Below are positions 52,647 to 61,246 of a DNA stretch of 64,000 bases, piece by piece; positions within the stretch are counted from its first letter, which is position 1; every line of letters begins with the position of its first letter. The translations under genes were made by a program, and so were the position numbers. Below the pieces are notes generated by a model. It was not told where the DNA came from. It did not search any database and was given only the letters and a program-made list of their open reading frames with translations. The DNA comes from Streptomyces sp. Act143 (GTDB lineage Bacteria > Actinomycetota > Actinomycetes > Streptomycetales > Streptomycetaceae): NCBI RefSeq assembly GCF_003143935.1, contig NZ_QFRX01000001.1, positions 4,320,228-4,384,227 on the forward strand, given 5' to 3'.

Positions 52647-53611
52647 TGCTGCTCCTGCTCCTGCTCCTGGCCCTGGCTCTGGCCCTGCTCCTGGCCCTGG
52701 CTCTGGCCCTGCTCCCGACCCTGCTCCTGTTCCTGGCCCTGCTCCTGCTGAGCCTTGTTCTCCGCGATCCGCGCGAACTCCTCGACCGTCAGCGACTCCC
52801 CGCGCGCCTGCGGCGAGACCCCGGCGGCGACGAGGGCGGCCTCGGCGGCGGCCGCGGACCCGGCCCAGCCGGCGAGCGCGGCCCGCAGGGTCTTGCGGCG
52901 CTGCGCGAACGCGGCGTCCACGACGGCGAAGACCTCCCGCTTGGAGGCGCTGGTCCCGATCGGCTCGGCGCGCCGCACCAGCGACACCAGCCCGCTGTCG
53001 ACGTTGGGCGCGGGCCAGAAGACATTGCGCCCGATGGAGCCGGCCCGCTTGACCTCGGCGTACCAGTTGGCCTTGACGGACGGCACGCCGTACACCCGGG
53101 AGCCGGGCCCGGCGGCGAGCCGGTCGGCGACCTCCGCCTGCACCATCACCAGCGTGCGCTCGATGCTCGGGAAGGTGTCGAGCATGTGCAGCAGGACGGG
53201 CACGGCGACGTTGTACGGCAGGTTCGCGACCAGCGCGGTCGGGGCCGGTCCCGGCAGCTCGGTGACGTGCATGGCGTCGGAGTGCACCAGCGCGAACCGC
53301 TCGGCCCGCTCGGGCATGCGCGCGGCGATGGTGGCGGGCAGCGCGGCGGCGAGCACGTCGTCGATCTCGACGGCCGTGACGCGCTCGGCGGCCTCCAGCA
53401 GCGCGAGCGTGAGCGACCCGAGCCCCGGCCCGACCTCCACGACCACGTCGTCCGGCCGTACGTCGGCGGTGCGGACGATCCGGCGGACCGTGTTCGCGTC
53501 GATGACGAAGTTCTGTCCGCGCTGCTTGGTCGGCCGCACACCGAGAACGTCCGCGAGCTCACGGATGTCGGCGGGGCCGAGGAGGGCGTCGGGGGTGGGG
53601 CTGCTGGTCAC
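52643..53611 (-). CDS. ksgA: 16S rRNA dimethyladenosine transferase with Gln/Glu-rich C-terminal tail
   Basis: This 322-residue enzyme dimethylates two adjacent adenosines near the 3-prime end of 16S rRNA (A1518/A1519 in E. coli numbering). Signatures are KQRGQNFVID, VVEVGPGLGSLTLALLE and the catalytic motif NLPYNVAVP. The last 40 or so residues are a low-complexity Gln/Glu/Gly run encoded by tandem DNA repeats, absent from most family members. The GTG at 53611 is chosen because the conserved part starts soon after; an in-frame ATG at 53650 adds 13 Pro-rich residues, and neither has a good ribosome-binding site. Confidence 0.94.
   Translation of the reverse strand: MTSSPTPDALLGPADIRELADVLGVRPTKQRGQNFVIDANTVRRIVRTADVRPDDVVVEVGPGLGSLTLALLEAAERVTAVEIDDVLAAALPATIAARMPERAERFALVHSDAMHVTELPGPAPTALVANLPYNVAVPVLLHMLDTFPSIERTLVMVQAEVADRLAAGPGSRVYGVPSVKANWYAEVKRAGSIGRNVFWPAPNVDSGLVSLVRRAEPIGTSASKREVFAVVDAAFAQRRKTLRAALAGWAGSAAAAEAALVAAGVSPQARGESLTVEEFARIAENKAQQEQGQEQEQGREQGQSQGQEQGQSQGQEQEQEQQ
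52646..52752. repeat. Imperfect tandem hexamer repeat encoding the KsgA tail
   Basis: On the plus strand the run is built of ctcctg, gccctg and gctctg hexamers in varying order for about 107 bases. On the coding strand it gives alternating Gln, Glu, Gly and Ser codons. The length is likely to vary between strains by slippage without breaking the frame, since the unit is six bases. Confidence 0.85.
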
Positions 53612-53701
53612 GGGACAAGGGTACGGGGGCGGCTCGCCCGGCTCGGACACCGCTGAGCCGGGTACGGCACCCCCGAGCCGGTCGCCGTGCCCGGCGCGGT
53701 G

Positions 53702-55063
53702 TCAGCCGTGCAGCCGCGTGCCGCAGTGCGGCCAGGGACTCGCGCCCCGCCGCACGTACAGCTTCTTCGCCCGGAACGTCTGTTCCGCCGCCGGGGCGTC
53801 CTGCGGCCGTCCGCTGCCGCCCAGGCTCTGCCAGGTCCGGGTGTCGAACTGGTACAGCCCGCCGTACGTCCCGGAGGGGTCCACCGCGTTCGGCCGGCCT
53901 CCGGACTCGCAGGCCGCCAGCCCCTGCCAGTTCAGCCCGTCCGCTCCCTGCACGGACGTCGGCAACGGCTTCGTGCCCACCTTCACCACCTGGTCGCGCG
54001 GCTCCCGCACCACCTCGGTCCTGATCCGGCGCGGCTTCTGCCGGACGCCGTTGACGGTGCGCAGGGAGTACGTGACCCGCCGCACCCCTTCCCGGCCGGC
54101 CTGCTCGACGACCTCCGTGCCCTTGAACAGGGAGGCGTCCTCGCTGCGCTCGACCCGGAACGGGATCGTCTCCTCGCGGACCTCCTTCGTGCCCGTGATC
54201 CGCAGCACGGTCACCGTCTGCCCGTCGCGCGGGAAGCTCTCCGGCGCGACCGACGTGGTGTCCTGCCCGCGCAGCGTGATCCCGGCCTCCTCGACGACCT
54301 CCCGGACGGTCGCCGCGTTGGTGCGCACGGTCCGCGACCGGCCGTCGGCCATGACGGTGACCGCGCGCTCGGTGCGCACGTCCAGCGTGAGCCCCTCGCG
54401 CCCGATGCGCTGGGAGCGCGCCATCGACAGGTACGCGCCCTCCGCGCGCACCCCCAGCTGCTTGAGCGCCCCTTCCACCGTGTGCGCCGTCGTCCACACC
54501 TCGTGCCGCTGCCCGTCGAGCGTGAGCCGCACGGGGCGGCCGTAGTGCACCGCGATCTCGTCGCCGCTGCTGAGCGCCGTGCCGGGGGCGGGAGCGACGA
54601 CGTCGTGCGCCCCCACGTCGACGCCTTCCTCGGCGAGCAGCTCGGTCACGTCGTCGGCGAAGGTGTGCAGGGTGCGCGGCTTGCCGTCGACGGTCAGCTC
54701 GATCGCCTTGTCCTTGGCGACGAACGCGGTGGTGCCGCCGGCGAGGAACGCGACGACCAGTGCCTGCGGCAGCAGGCGGCGCATGGTGCCGTCCGTGCGC
54801 TCGGGTCCTCGCGCCTTGCGCCGGCGCGCGGCGCGACGGCTCTCCACGGCGCCCGAAGAGGGCGCGGGGACGGACGCGGGCACGGACGCGGGCACGGGCA
54901 CAGGCGCTTCGGGAAGGTCGTAAGCGGGCCGGTAGGTGTCCGCGTACGCCACCGGCATCGGCGGTGCCGGCGCCCCCCGCACGCCGTACGCCAGCGTCTC
55001 CGCACTGTGCGGGTCGTAGGCCGCGCCGTACGGTTCGTACGTCTGGTACTGGGAGTTGCTCAC
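53702..55063 (-). CDS. rpfB: Resuscitation-promoting factor RpfB
   Basis: This 453-residue wall-lytic protein has a cytoplasmic Pro-rich tail (1-95), one membrane helix or uncleaved signal (ALVVAFLAGGTTAFVA, 101-116) and three DUF348 repeats (e.g. IELTVDGKPRTLHTFADDV, VRLTLDGQRHEVWTTAHTV). A G5 domain follows (VTVLRITGTKEVREETIPF), then the C-terminal lysozyme-like Rpf domain with catalytic Glu in ACESGG. It cleaves peptidoglycan glycan strands and promotes spore germination and growth resumption. The GTG at 55063 has GGAG nine bases upstream. It is in the conserved tatD-rpfB-ksgA-ispE order. Confidence 0.93.
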   Translation of the reverse strand: MSNSQYQTYEPYGAAYDPHSAETLAYGVRGAPAPPMPVAYADTYRPAYDLPEAPVPVPASVPASVPAPSSGAVESRRAARRRKARGPERTDGTMRRLLPQALVVAFLAGGTTAFVAKDKAIELTVDGKPRTLHTFADDVTELLAEEGVDVGAHDVVAPAPGTALSSGDEIAVHYGRPVRLTLDGQRHEVWTTAHTVEGALKQLGVRAEGAYLSMARSQRIGREGLTLDVRTERAVTVMADGRSRTVRTNAATVREVVEEAGITLRGQDTTSVAPESFPRDGQTVTVLRITGTKEVREETIPFRVERSEDASLFKGTEVVEQAGREGVRRVTYSLRTVNGVRQKPRRIRTEVVREPRDQVVKVGTKPLPTSVQGADGLNWQGLAACESGGRPNAVDPSGTYGGLYQFDTRTWQSLGGSGRPQDAPAAEQTFRAKKLYVRRGASPWPHCGTRLHG

Positions 55064-55150
55064 GACGACACGCTCCAGGGTCCAGAGAGACCCAGAACCT
55101 AGCGGAGTGTCCGTCACTCTCCAAAGCGACGCGAGTACACAGAGTGGTGT

Positions 55151-56041
55151 TCAGTAGCCGAACGCGCGTGCCGTGTTGGCGGCGAGTGCCGTGGCCAGCG
55201 TGTCCTCGTCGATCCCCCGCACCGCGGCCATCGCGCGCACCGTGACCGGAATGAGATACGGCGCGTTGGGCCGTCCGCGGTACGGCACCGGCGTCAGGAA
55301 GGGCGCGTCGGTCTCCACCAGGAGCAGGTCCGCCGGGGCCACCGCCACCGCGTCCCGCAGGTTCTGGGCGTTCTTGAAGGTGACGTTGCCGGCGAAGGAC
55401 ATGAAGTAGCCCTCGCGCGCGCACACCTCCGCCATCTCCGCGTCTCCGGAGTAGCAGTGGAACACCGTCCGCTCCGGGGCGCCCTCCTCCTTCAGCACGC
55501 GCAGGACGTCCTCGTGGGCGTCGCGGTCGTGGATGACGAGGGTCTTGCCGTGCCGCTTGGCGATCTCGATGTGGGCGCGGAAGGAGCGCTCCTGCGCCTC
55601 CTTGCCCCCGGGGCCGGTGCGGAAGTGGTCGAGGCCGGTCTCGCCGACGCCCTTGACCTGGGGCAGCGCGGCCAGGCGGTCGATCTCGGCGAGCGCCTCG
55701 TCGAGCGCCTGCGCGCCCCCCGGCTGCCGCGCGCCCTGGCGGGACCAGCCGTCGGGGTCGCCGTGGACGATGCGCGGCGCCTCGTTGGGGTGCAGGGCGA
55801 CGGTCGCGTGGACGCTGTCGAAGGCGGCGGCCGTCTCCGCGGCCCACTGCGAGCCCTTGATGTCGCAGCCGACCTGCACGACGGTGGTCACGCCCACCGA
55901 CGCGGCCTTCGCGAGCGCCTCCTCCACCGTCCCGGACTGCATGTCGAGGTGGGTGTGGGAGTCGGCGACGGGCACCCGGAGGGGCTCCGGGAGCGGCGGC
56001 GCGGCGTTCTTGCCGGAGGCGTCGGAGGAGTTCGAAGGCAT
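55151..56041 (-). CDS. tatD: TatD family metal-dependent hydrolase (DNase)
   Basis: This 296-residue TIM-barrel hydrolase binds metals through DSHTHLDMQ, GETGLDHFR, IVHDRDAHEDVL-type (seen as LVIHDRDAHEDV) and FHCYSGDAEM. LVETDAPFLTPVPYRGRPN completes the site. TatD enzymes have 3-prime to 5-prime DNase activity linked to DNA repair. The ATG at 56041 is the first of the frame. It lies 87 bases before rpfB on the same strand. Confidence 0.94.
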   Translation of the reverse strand: MPSNSSDASGKNAAPPLPEPLRVPVADSHTHLDMQSGTVEEALAKAASVGVTTVVQVGCDIKGSQWAAETAAAFDSVHATVALHPNEAPRIVHGDPDGWSRQGARQPGGAQALDEALAEIDRLAALPQVKGVGETGLDHFRTGPGGKEAQERSFRAHIEIAKRHGKTLVIHDRDAHEDVLRVLKEEGAPERTVFHCYSGDAEMAEVCAREGYFMSFAGNVTFKNAQNLRDAVAVAPADLLLVETDAPFLTPVPYRGRPNAPYLIPVTVRAMAAVRGIDEDTLATALAANTARAFGY

Positions 56042-56085
56042 GCCCCGATCCTACGAAAGGGGCATGCCCTGCCGATCGGCGGAGC

Positions 56086-56496
56086 TCAGCTCGCCTTGCG
56101 GTGGTGGAAGGGGTGCAGGAGATCGGACAGGTGCCAGTGGTGGCGCTCCTTGCCCTGTGCGGGCACCTCCGGCACCTCCACGGGGCCGGCCGGCGGGGTG
56201 CGGTGCTGATGGCGGTGGACCGCGTCGAGCACCGACGAGACCTGTCCGGGCCGCATGATGCGCACGACGTGTCCGTCGCAGTTCTGGCACGTGGGACGGG
56301 ACAGCGGTGACGGGACGACCCGGTGGTCGGCGACGTAGATGACGAAGTCGTGGCCGTCGGCGTCGGTGTGGTGCTCTATCTCGTACGACTGCTCCCAGCC
56401 GTGCCCGCAGCGCATGCAGGCGAAGGAGTACGACTCGTGGACGACGGCGGTGGCGCCACTGCGCAGTGCGGCGGTCTGCCCTGCGATCTCGCTCAT
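56086..56496 (-). CDS. Zinc-ribbon-like conserved hypothetical protein
   Basis: This 136-residue protein has two CxxC pairs, CMRCGHGWE near residue 27 and CQNCDG near residue 70, which could bind one zinc. The tail is rich in His (HRHQHRTPP and HHWHLSDLLHPFHHRK). Between the pairs the segment YEIEHHTDADGHDFVIYVAD is hydrophobic/acidic. I do not know a function. It stands between rsmI and tatD on the same strand. The 248 bases upstream to rsmI contain no gene I can support. Confidence 0.82.
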   Translation of the reverse strand: MSEIAGQTAALRSGATAVVHESYSFACMRCGHGWEQSYEIEHHTDADGHDFVIYVADHRVVPSPLSRPTCQNCDGHVVRIMRPGQVSSVLDAVHRHQHRTPPAGPVEVPEVPAQGKERHHWHLSDLLHPFHHRKAS

Positions 56497-56744
56497 GCCA
56501 GCTCCTCTGGTCCGCTGGACACCGGGACGGGTGCGTCCCTTCGACCAGTGGACGCTTCCGCGGCAGCGAATGCATCAGCCCTGTCGACTGTTGGAGCCGA
56601 TTTGGACTTTCCTTGCCAAAACGGCCCTGCAGGCAGGGGCTGGGCTTTGCCTTCGACCCTCGCCCTTTACCCACCCGTGGGGCGCGCGCTCAGAGGAGAA
56701 GCGCCCTGCTCAGGCGCCCTGTGCGCCCCACCGCGGGCCGTCGG

Positions 56745-57593
56745 TCACGCGCCCGCGTTCTTCGCCGCCACCACCGCGTCGAAGACCTCCCGCTTGGGCA
56801 GCCCGGCCTCCACCGCGACCGCCGCGATCGCCTCCTTGCGGCGCTCACCGGCCTCCTCGCGCACGCGCACCCGGCGCACGAGCTCCTCGGCGCTCACGTC
56901 CTGCGCGCCCCTCTCGGGCGCCCCCTCCACGACGACGGTGATCTCCCCGCGCACACCCTCCGCGGCCCACGCCGCCAGCTCCCCCAGCGGACCGCGCTTG
57001 ACCTCCTCGTACGTCTTGGTCAGCTCGCGGCAGACGGCGGCCCGCCGGTCCTCGCCGAAGACGGAGGCCATCGCGGCGAGGGTGTCGTCGAGCCGGTGCG
57101 GGGCCTCGAAGTAGACGAGGGTCCGGCGCTCCTCGGCGACCTCCCGCAGCCGCGACAGCCGCTCTCCGGCCTTCCTCGGCAGGAACCCCTCGAAGCAGAA
57201 CCGGTCGACCGGCAGCCCGGACAGCGCGAGCGCCGTCAGCACGGCGGAGGGCCCCGGCACGGCGGTGACCCGGATGTCCTTCTCCACGCAGGCCGCGACC
57301 AGCCGGTAGCCGGGGTCCGACACCGACGGCATGCCGGCGTCCGTCACCAGCAGCACGCGCGCGCCGCCGACGAGTTCCTCGACCAGTTCGGGGGTGCGGG
57401 CCGCCTCGTTGCCCTCGAAGTACGACACGACACGCCCCTTGGGGGTGACGCCGAGCGCCTGGGTGAGACGGCGCAGCCGACGGGTGTCCTCGGCGGCGAT
57501 CACGTCCGCACCGGCGAGTTCCTCGGCCAGCCGGGGCGGGGCGTCCGCGATGTCACCGATGGGGGTGCCTGCCAAAACAAGGGTTCCTGTCAC
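56745..57593 (-). CDS. rsmI: 16S rRNA (cytidine-1402-2'-O)-methyltransferase
   Basis: This 282-residue SAM-dependent tetrapyrrole-methylase-fold enzyme modifies the decoding site of 16S rRNA. Signatures are LVLAGTPIGDIADAPPR, AEDTRRLRRL, VTDAGMPSVSDPGYRLV, GPSAVLTALALSGLP and GFLPRKAGERLS. The GTG at 57593 follows a GAGGATGGA stretch; an in-frame ATG at 57620 adds nine unconserved residues. It is divergent from pmt with a 62-base shared promoter gap. Confidence 0.94.
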   Translation of the reverse strand: MTGTLVLAGTPIGDIADAPPRLAEELAGADVIAAEDTRRLRRLTQALGVTPKGRVVSYFEGNEAARTPELVEELVGGARVLLVTDAGMPSVSDPGYRLVAACVEKDIRVTAVPGPSAVLTALALSGLPVDRFCFEGFLPRKAGERLSRLREVAEERRTLVYFEAPHRLDDTLAAMASVFGEDRRAAVCRELTKTYEEVKRGPLGELAAWAAEGVRGEITVVVEGAPERGAQDVSAEELVRRVRVREEAGERRKEAIAAVAVEAGLPKREVFDAVVAAKNAGA

Positions 57594-57655
57594 GTTTCCA
57601 TCCTCGCAGGGCCCATCCACGGGACTCCCACAGACGTGTTCCCTACGATGGCGCG

Positions 57656-59407
57656 GTGACCAGTACAGCGTCGTCCTTGGACTCCACGGACACCCGGCAG
57701 GACCAGTCGCCGCAGGACAAGCAGCCGTCCTGGCAGCAGCGGCTGCGCCGTTTCGGCTACGCGGCGGGGCCCAGAAGCGATGTCCGGGACCGGCTGGTGC
57801 CGCCGTACACGCGGCCCGACCCGCGCATGTGGGCGGCGCTCGGTCTGCCGAGGACGCTGACCGACCGGCTCGTGCGCTGGTCCGGCTGGGGCGGCCCGCT
57901 GCTCGTCACGCTGTTCGCGGGCGTGATCCGGTTCTGGCACCTGGGCAGCCCCAAGGCGGTGATATTCGACGAGACGTATTACGCCAAGGACGCGTGGGCG
58001 ATCGTCCACCGCGGCTTCGAGGTCTCCTGGGACAAGAACGCCAACGACGTCATCCTCGACGTCGGCAGCAAGGTGACCATCCCGTCGGACGCCTCGTACG
58101 TCGTGCATCCGCCGGTCGGCAAGTACGTCATCGGGCTGGGCGAGCTGATGTTCGGCTTCGACCCGTTCGGCTGGCGGTTCATGACGGCGCTGCTGGGCAC
58201 GCTGTCGGTCCTGATGCTGTGCCGGATCGGGCGCCGCATCTTCCGCTCGACGTTCCTCGGCTGTCTCGCGGGCGCGCTGATGGCGGTGGACGGGCTGGCC
58301 TTCGTGATGGCCCGTACCTCACTGCTCGACGGCGTGCTGATGTTCTTCGTGCTGGCCGCGTTCGGCTGTCTGGTCATCGACCGCGACAAGGCGCGGGAGA
58401 AACTCGCGGCGGCCCTCCCGGCCGACGCCGACGGCCTGGTCCGCCCGGACGCGCACACCGCCGAGAACACCCGCCTCGGACGGCGTCCCTGGCGCTGGCT
58501 GGCCGGTCTGATGCTGGGCCTGGCCATCGGCACCAAGTGGAACGGCCTGTACATCACGGCCGCGTTCTGTGTGATGGCCGTGCTCTGGGACATCGGTTCG
58601 CGCAAGGTCGCCGGCGCCCGCCACCCGTACGCGGCGGTCTTCAGGCGCGATCTGGGCCTGACCTTCCTGGCGACGGTCCCGGTGGCGATCGCCACGTACC
58701 TGGTCTCCTGGCTCGGCTGGATCCTCTCCCCCACCGACGGCACCGGCGGCTACTACCGCAACTGGGCCGTGACCGACGGCAGGAACAGCAACTGGTCCTG
58801 GCTGTTCCCGGACTGGTGGCGCAGCCTGTGGCACTACGAGCACCAGGTCTACGAGTTCCACGTGGGCCTGAGCTCCCCGCACACGTACCAGTCCAACCCG
58901 TGGAGCTGGATCGTCGACGGCCGCCCGGTGTCGTACTTCTACGAGTCCCCTGCCCCCGGCAAGGACGGCTGCCCGGTCGACGCGACCGAGAAGTGCGCGC
59001 GCGAGGTCCTCGCGATCGGCACCCCGCTGCTGTGGTGGGCGGCGGCCTTCGCGGTGCTGTACGTGCTCTGGCGCTGGTTCTTCCGCCGCGACTGGCGGGC
59101 GGGCGCCATCGCCTGCGGTGTCGCGGCCGGTTACCTGCCCTGGTTCATGTACCAGGAGCGGACGATCTTCTTCTTCTACGCCGTGGTCTTCCTGCCGTTC
59201 CTGTGCCTGGCCGTGGCGATGATGATCGGCGCGATCGTCGGACCGCCGGGAGCGAGTGACACCCGGCGGGTGGCGGGCGCGACGGGGGCGGGCGTGCTGG
59301 TGCTGCTGATCGCCTGGAACTTCATCTACTTCTGGCCCTTGTACACCGGAACGGCCATCCCGATCGACGACTGGCGTTCACGGATGTGGCTGGATACCTG
59401 GGTCTAG
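57656..59407 (+). CDS. pmt: Polyprenyl-phosphate-mannose protein O-mannosyltransferase
   Basis: This 583-residue GT39-family membrane enzyme transfers mannose from polyprenol phosphate to Ser/Thr of exported proteins. The catalytic loop FDETYYAKDAWA and VHPPVGKYVIGLGE are diagnostic, followed by about ten membrane helices and the extracytoplasmic region with SHPHTYQSNPWSW (seen as SSPHTYQSNPWSW). The S. coelicolor homologue glycosylates membrane proteins and is needed for phage phiC31 infection and normal antibiotic tolerance, as I recall. The GTG at 57656 begins the frame. Confidence 0.94.
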   Translation: MTSTASSLDSTDTRQDQSPQDKQPSWQQRLRRFGYAAGPRSDVRDRLVPPYTRPDPRMWAALGLPRTLTDRLVRWSGWGGPLLVTLFAGVIRFWHLGSPKAVIFDETYYAKDAWAIVHRGFEVSWDKNANDVILDVGSKVTIPSDASYVVHPPVGKYVIGLGELMFGFDPFGWRFMTALLGTLSVLMLCRIGRRIFRSTFLGCLAGALMAVDGLAFVMARTSLLDGVLMFFVLAAFGCLVIDRDKAREKLAAALPADADGLVRPDAHTAENTRLGRRPWRWLAGLMLGLAIGTKWNGLYITAAFCVMAVLWDIGSRKVAGARHPYAAVFRRDLGLTFLATVPVAIATYLVSWLGWILSPTDGTGGYYRNWAVTDGRNSNWSWLFPDWWRSLWHYEHQVYEFHVGLSSPHTYQSNPWSWIVDGRPVSYFYESPAPGKDGCPVDATEKCAREVLAIGTPLLWWAAAFAVLYVLWRWFFRRDWRAGAIACGVAAGYLPWFMYQERTIFFFYAVVFLPFLCLAVAMMIGAIVGPPGASDTRRVAGATGAGVLVLLIAWNFIYFWPLYTGTAIPIDDWRSRMWLDTWV

Positions 59408-59503
59408 TTCAACAACTCGGCCACAAAGGGAAACTCCCCTCGCAGATGTCACTCGGCCCACTTACAGTGCGGAGGACTGAATAACGGGGAGGGGTTCAGT
59501 TCC

Positions 59504-61135
59504 ATGAACAAGGGGGTCAAGGCCACCGTCATCGGCGGCGTGTTCGCCGTGATGGTGGGTGGGGCCGGGTACGGCGCGTTCAACATCGTGTCCGCGCTCA
59601 ACGGCGACGGAGGTTCGGGCGGCTCCGAGGTGAAGACCGGGCCGCCCGGCACCGACGAGGTCCGGGAGACCTCGGAGAAGTTCTTCGCCGACTGGGAGAA
59701 GGGCTCGGCGGCGACCGCGGCCCAGTTCACCAACAACAACGCGGCCGCGCAGACCCTGCTCACCTCGTACGCCGAGGACGCGCACATCACCGACGTGAAG
59801 ATCACGCCGGACACCGCGCGGGGCACCACCGTGCCCTTCACCGTGAAGGCGAAGGTGTCGTACGAGGGCACGGCCAAGCCCCTGTCCTACAAGAGCTCCC
59901 TGACCGTCGTGCGCGGCCTCACCACCGGCAAGGCGCTGGTGGACTGGAAGCCGTCCGTGGTCCACCCGCAGCTGCGCTCCGACCAGGACAGCCTCGTCAC
60001 CGGCGCGGCCTCGACCCCGCCCATCGAGGCGGTGGACCGCGACGGCAAGGTGCTAGAGAAGGACAAGTACCCGTCCCTGGGCCCGATCCTGGACGCGCTG
60101 CGCGACAAGTACGGCGCCAAGGCGGGCGGCACACCCGGCGTCGAGCTGTACATCCGGCACGAAGGCGACGGCTCCCCCGACACCTCGCTGCTCACGCTCG
60201 CCGAGGGCAAGGCGGGCAAGCTGCCGACCACCATCAGCGCGAGCGCGCAGGCGGCGGCCGAGAAGGCGGTGACGCGGTACGCCAACTCCTCGGTGGTCGC
60301 CGTCAAGCCGAGCACCGGCGAGGTGCTCGCGGTCGCCAACCACCGGGACGACGGCTTCAACGCGGCCTTCGAGGGCAAGGTCGCCCCGGGCTCCACCTGG
60401 AAGATCGTCACCTCCGCGATGCTCATCGACAACGGCGTGACCTCGATGAACGGCCCGGCGCCCTGCCCGCCCGACGCCATCTGGCAGGGGCAGACCTTCC
60501 ACAACCTCAAGAACCTGCCGCCCAACGAGAACGCGACGCTCGCCAACAGCTTCATGCGGTCCTGCAACACGGCCTTCATCAAGCTGATCGACGAGAAGCC
60601 GCTGACCGACGAGTCGATGACGGCCGAGGCGCAGAACAAGTTCGGGCTCGGCCGCGACAACTGGAAGACCGGCATCACCTCCCAGGACGGCAGCGTCCCG
60701 GCCGTCAGCGGCCCGGACCGGGCGGCGGCCGCCATCGGGCAGGGCCAGGTCACCATGAACCCGCTGAACATGGCGTCCGTGACGGCCACCGCCATCACCG
60801 GCGCCTTCCGCCAGCCGTACCTGGTCTCGCCCGACCTTGACGGCCGGGAGCTGGCCACCGCCGAGGGCCTGCGGTCGAGCACGGTCTACCAGCTGAAGCA
60901 GATGATGCGGCTGACGGCCACGCAGGGCACCGCGGCGGACGTCATGCGGGGCCTCGGCGGCGCCGACATCGGTGCGAAGACGGGCTCCGCGGAGGTCGAC
61001 GGCAACGCCACCTCCAACAGCTGGTTCACCGGCTTCCGCGGCGATGTCGCCGCGGCGGCCATGACCGAGCAGGGCGGCCACGGTGTCGACGCGGCCGGGC
61101 CGATCGTGAAGGCCGTACTGGCGGCGGGGGACTGA
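59504..61135 (+). CDS. Class B penicillin-binding protein (MecA-N domain), copy 1
   Basis: This 543-residue envelope transpeptidase has an N-terminal membrane anchor (ATVIGGVFAVMVGGAGYGAFN) and an NTF2-like MecA-N domain (residues about 50-150). A linker and the transpeptidase domain follow. The active-site serine is S297 in GSTWK, the second motif is S353-C-N and the third is K492-T-G-S. It cross-links peptidoglycan, perhaps in sporulation or under wall stress. The second copy follows 111 bases downstream. The ATG at 59504 has GGGGAGGGG just upstream. Confidence 0.94.
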   Translation: MNKGVKATVIGGVFAVMVGGAGYGAFNIVSALNGDGGSGGSEVKTGPPGTDEVRETSEKFFADWEKGSAATAAQFTNNNAAAQTLLTSYAEDAHITDVKITPDTARGTTVPFTVKAKVSYEGTAKPLSYKSSLTVVRGLTTGKALVDWKPSVVHPQLRSDQDSLVTGAASTPPIEAVDRDGKVLEKDKYPSLGPILDALRDKYGAKAGGTPGVELYIRHEGDGSPDTSLLTLAEGKAGKLPTTISASAQAAAEKAVTRYANSSVVAVKPSTGEVLAVANHRDDGFNAAFEGKVAPGSTWKIVTSAMLIDNGVTSMNGPAPCPPDAIWQGQTFHNLKNLPPNENATLANSFMRSCNTAFIKLIDEKPLTDESMTAEAQNKFGLGRDNWKTGITSQDGSVPAVSGPDRAAAAIGQGQVTMNPLNMASVTATAITGAFRQPYLVSPDLDGRELATAEGLRSSTVYQLKQMMRLTATQGTAADVMRGLGGADIGAKTGSAEVDGNATSNSWFTGFRGDVAAAAMTEQGGHGVDAAGPIVKAVLAAGD

Positions 61136-61246
61136 ACGGGAGACCGAACTCACCCCCACAGGACGGGACTCCAGGGTGGTCGCCGTCGTTGAGGTGATGG
61201 ACGAGGGCAACGGGGACCCTGGGTATTTCGCGGAGGAACGAGGGCT

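Noticed and set aside
55064..55150. Cyclic-di-AMP (ydaO) riboswitch before rpfB
   Set aside because: The gap to tatD is only 87 bases, too short for the aptamer, although other Streptomyces rpf genes have it.
56497..56744. Small gene between rsmI and the zinc-ribbon gene
   Set aside because: Frames across this gap run through neighbouring genes on the wrong strand and show no conserved pattern.
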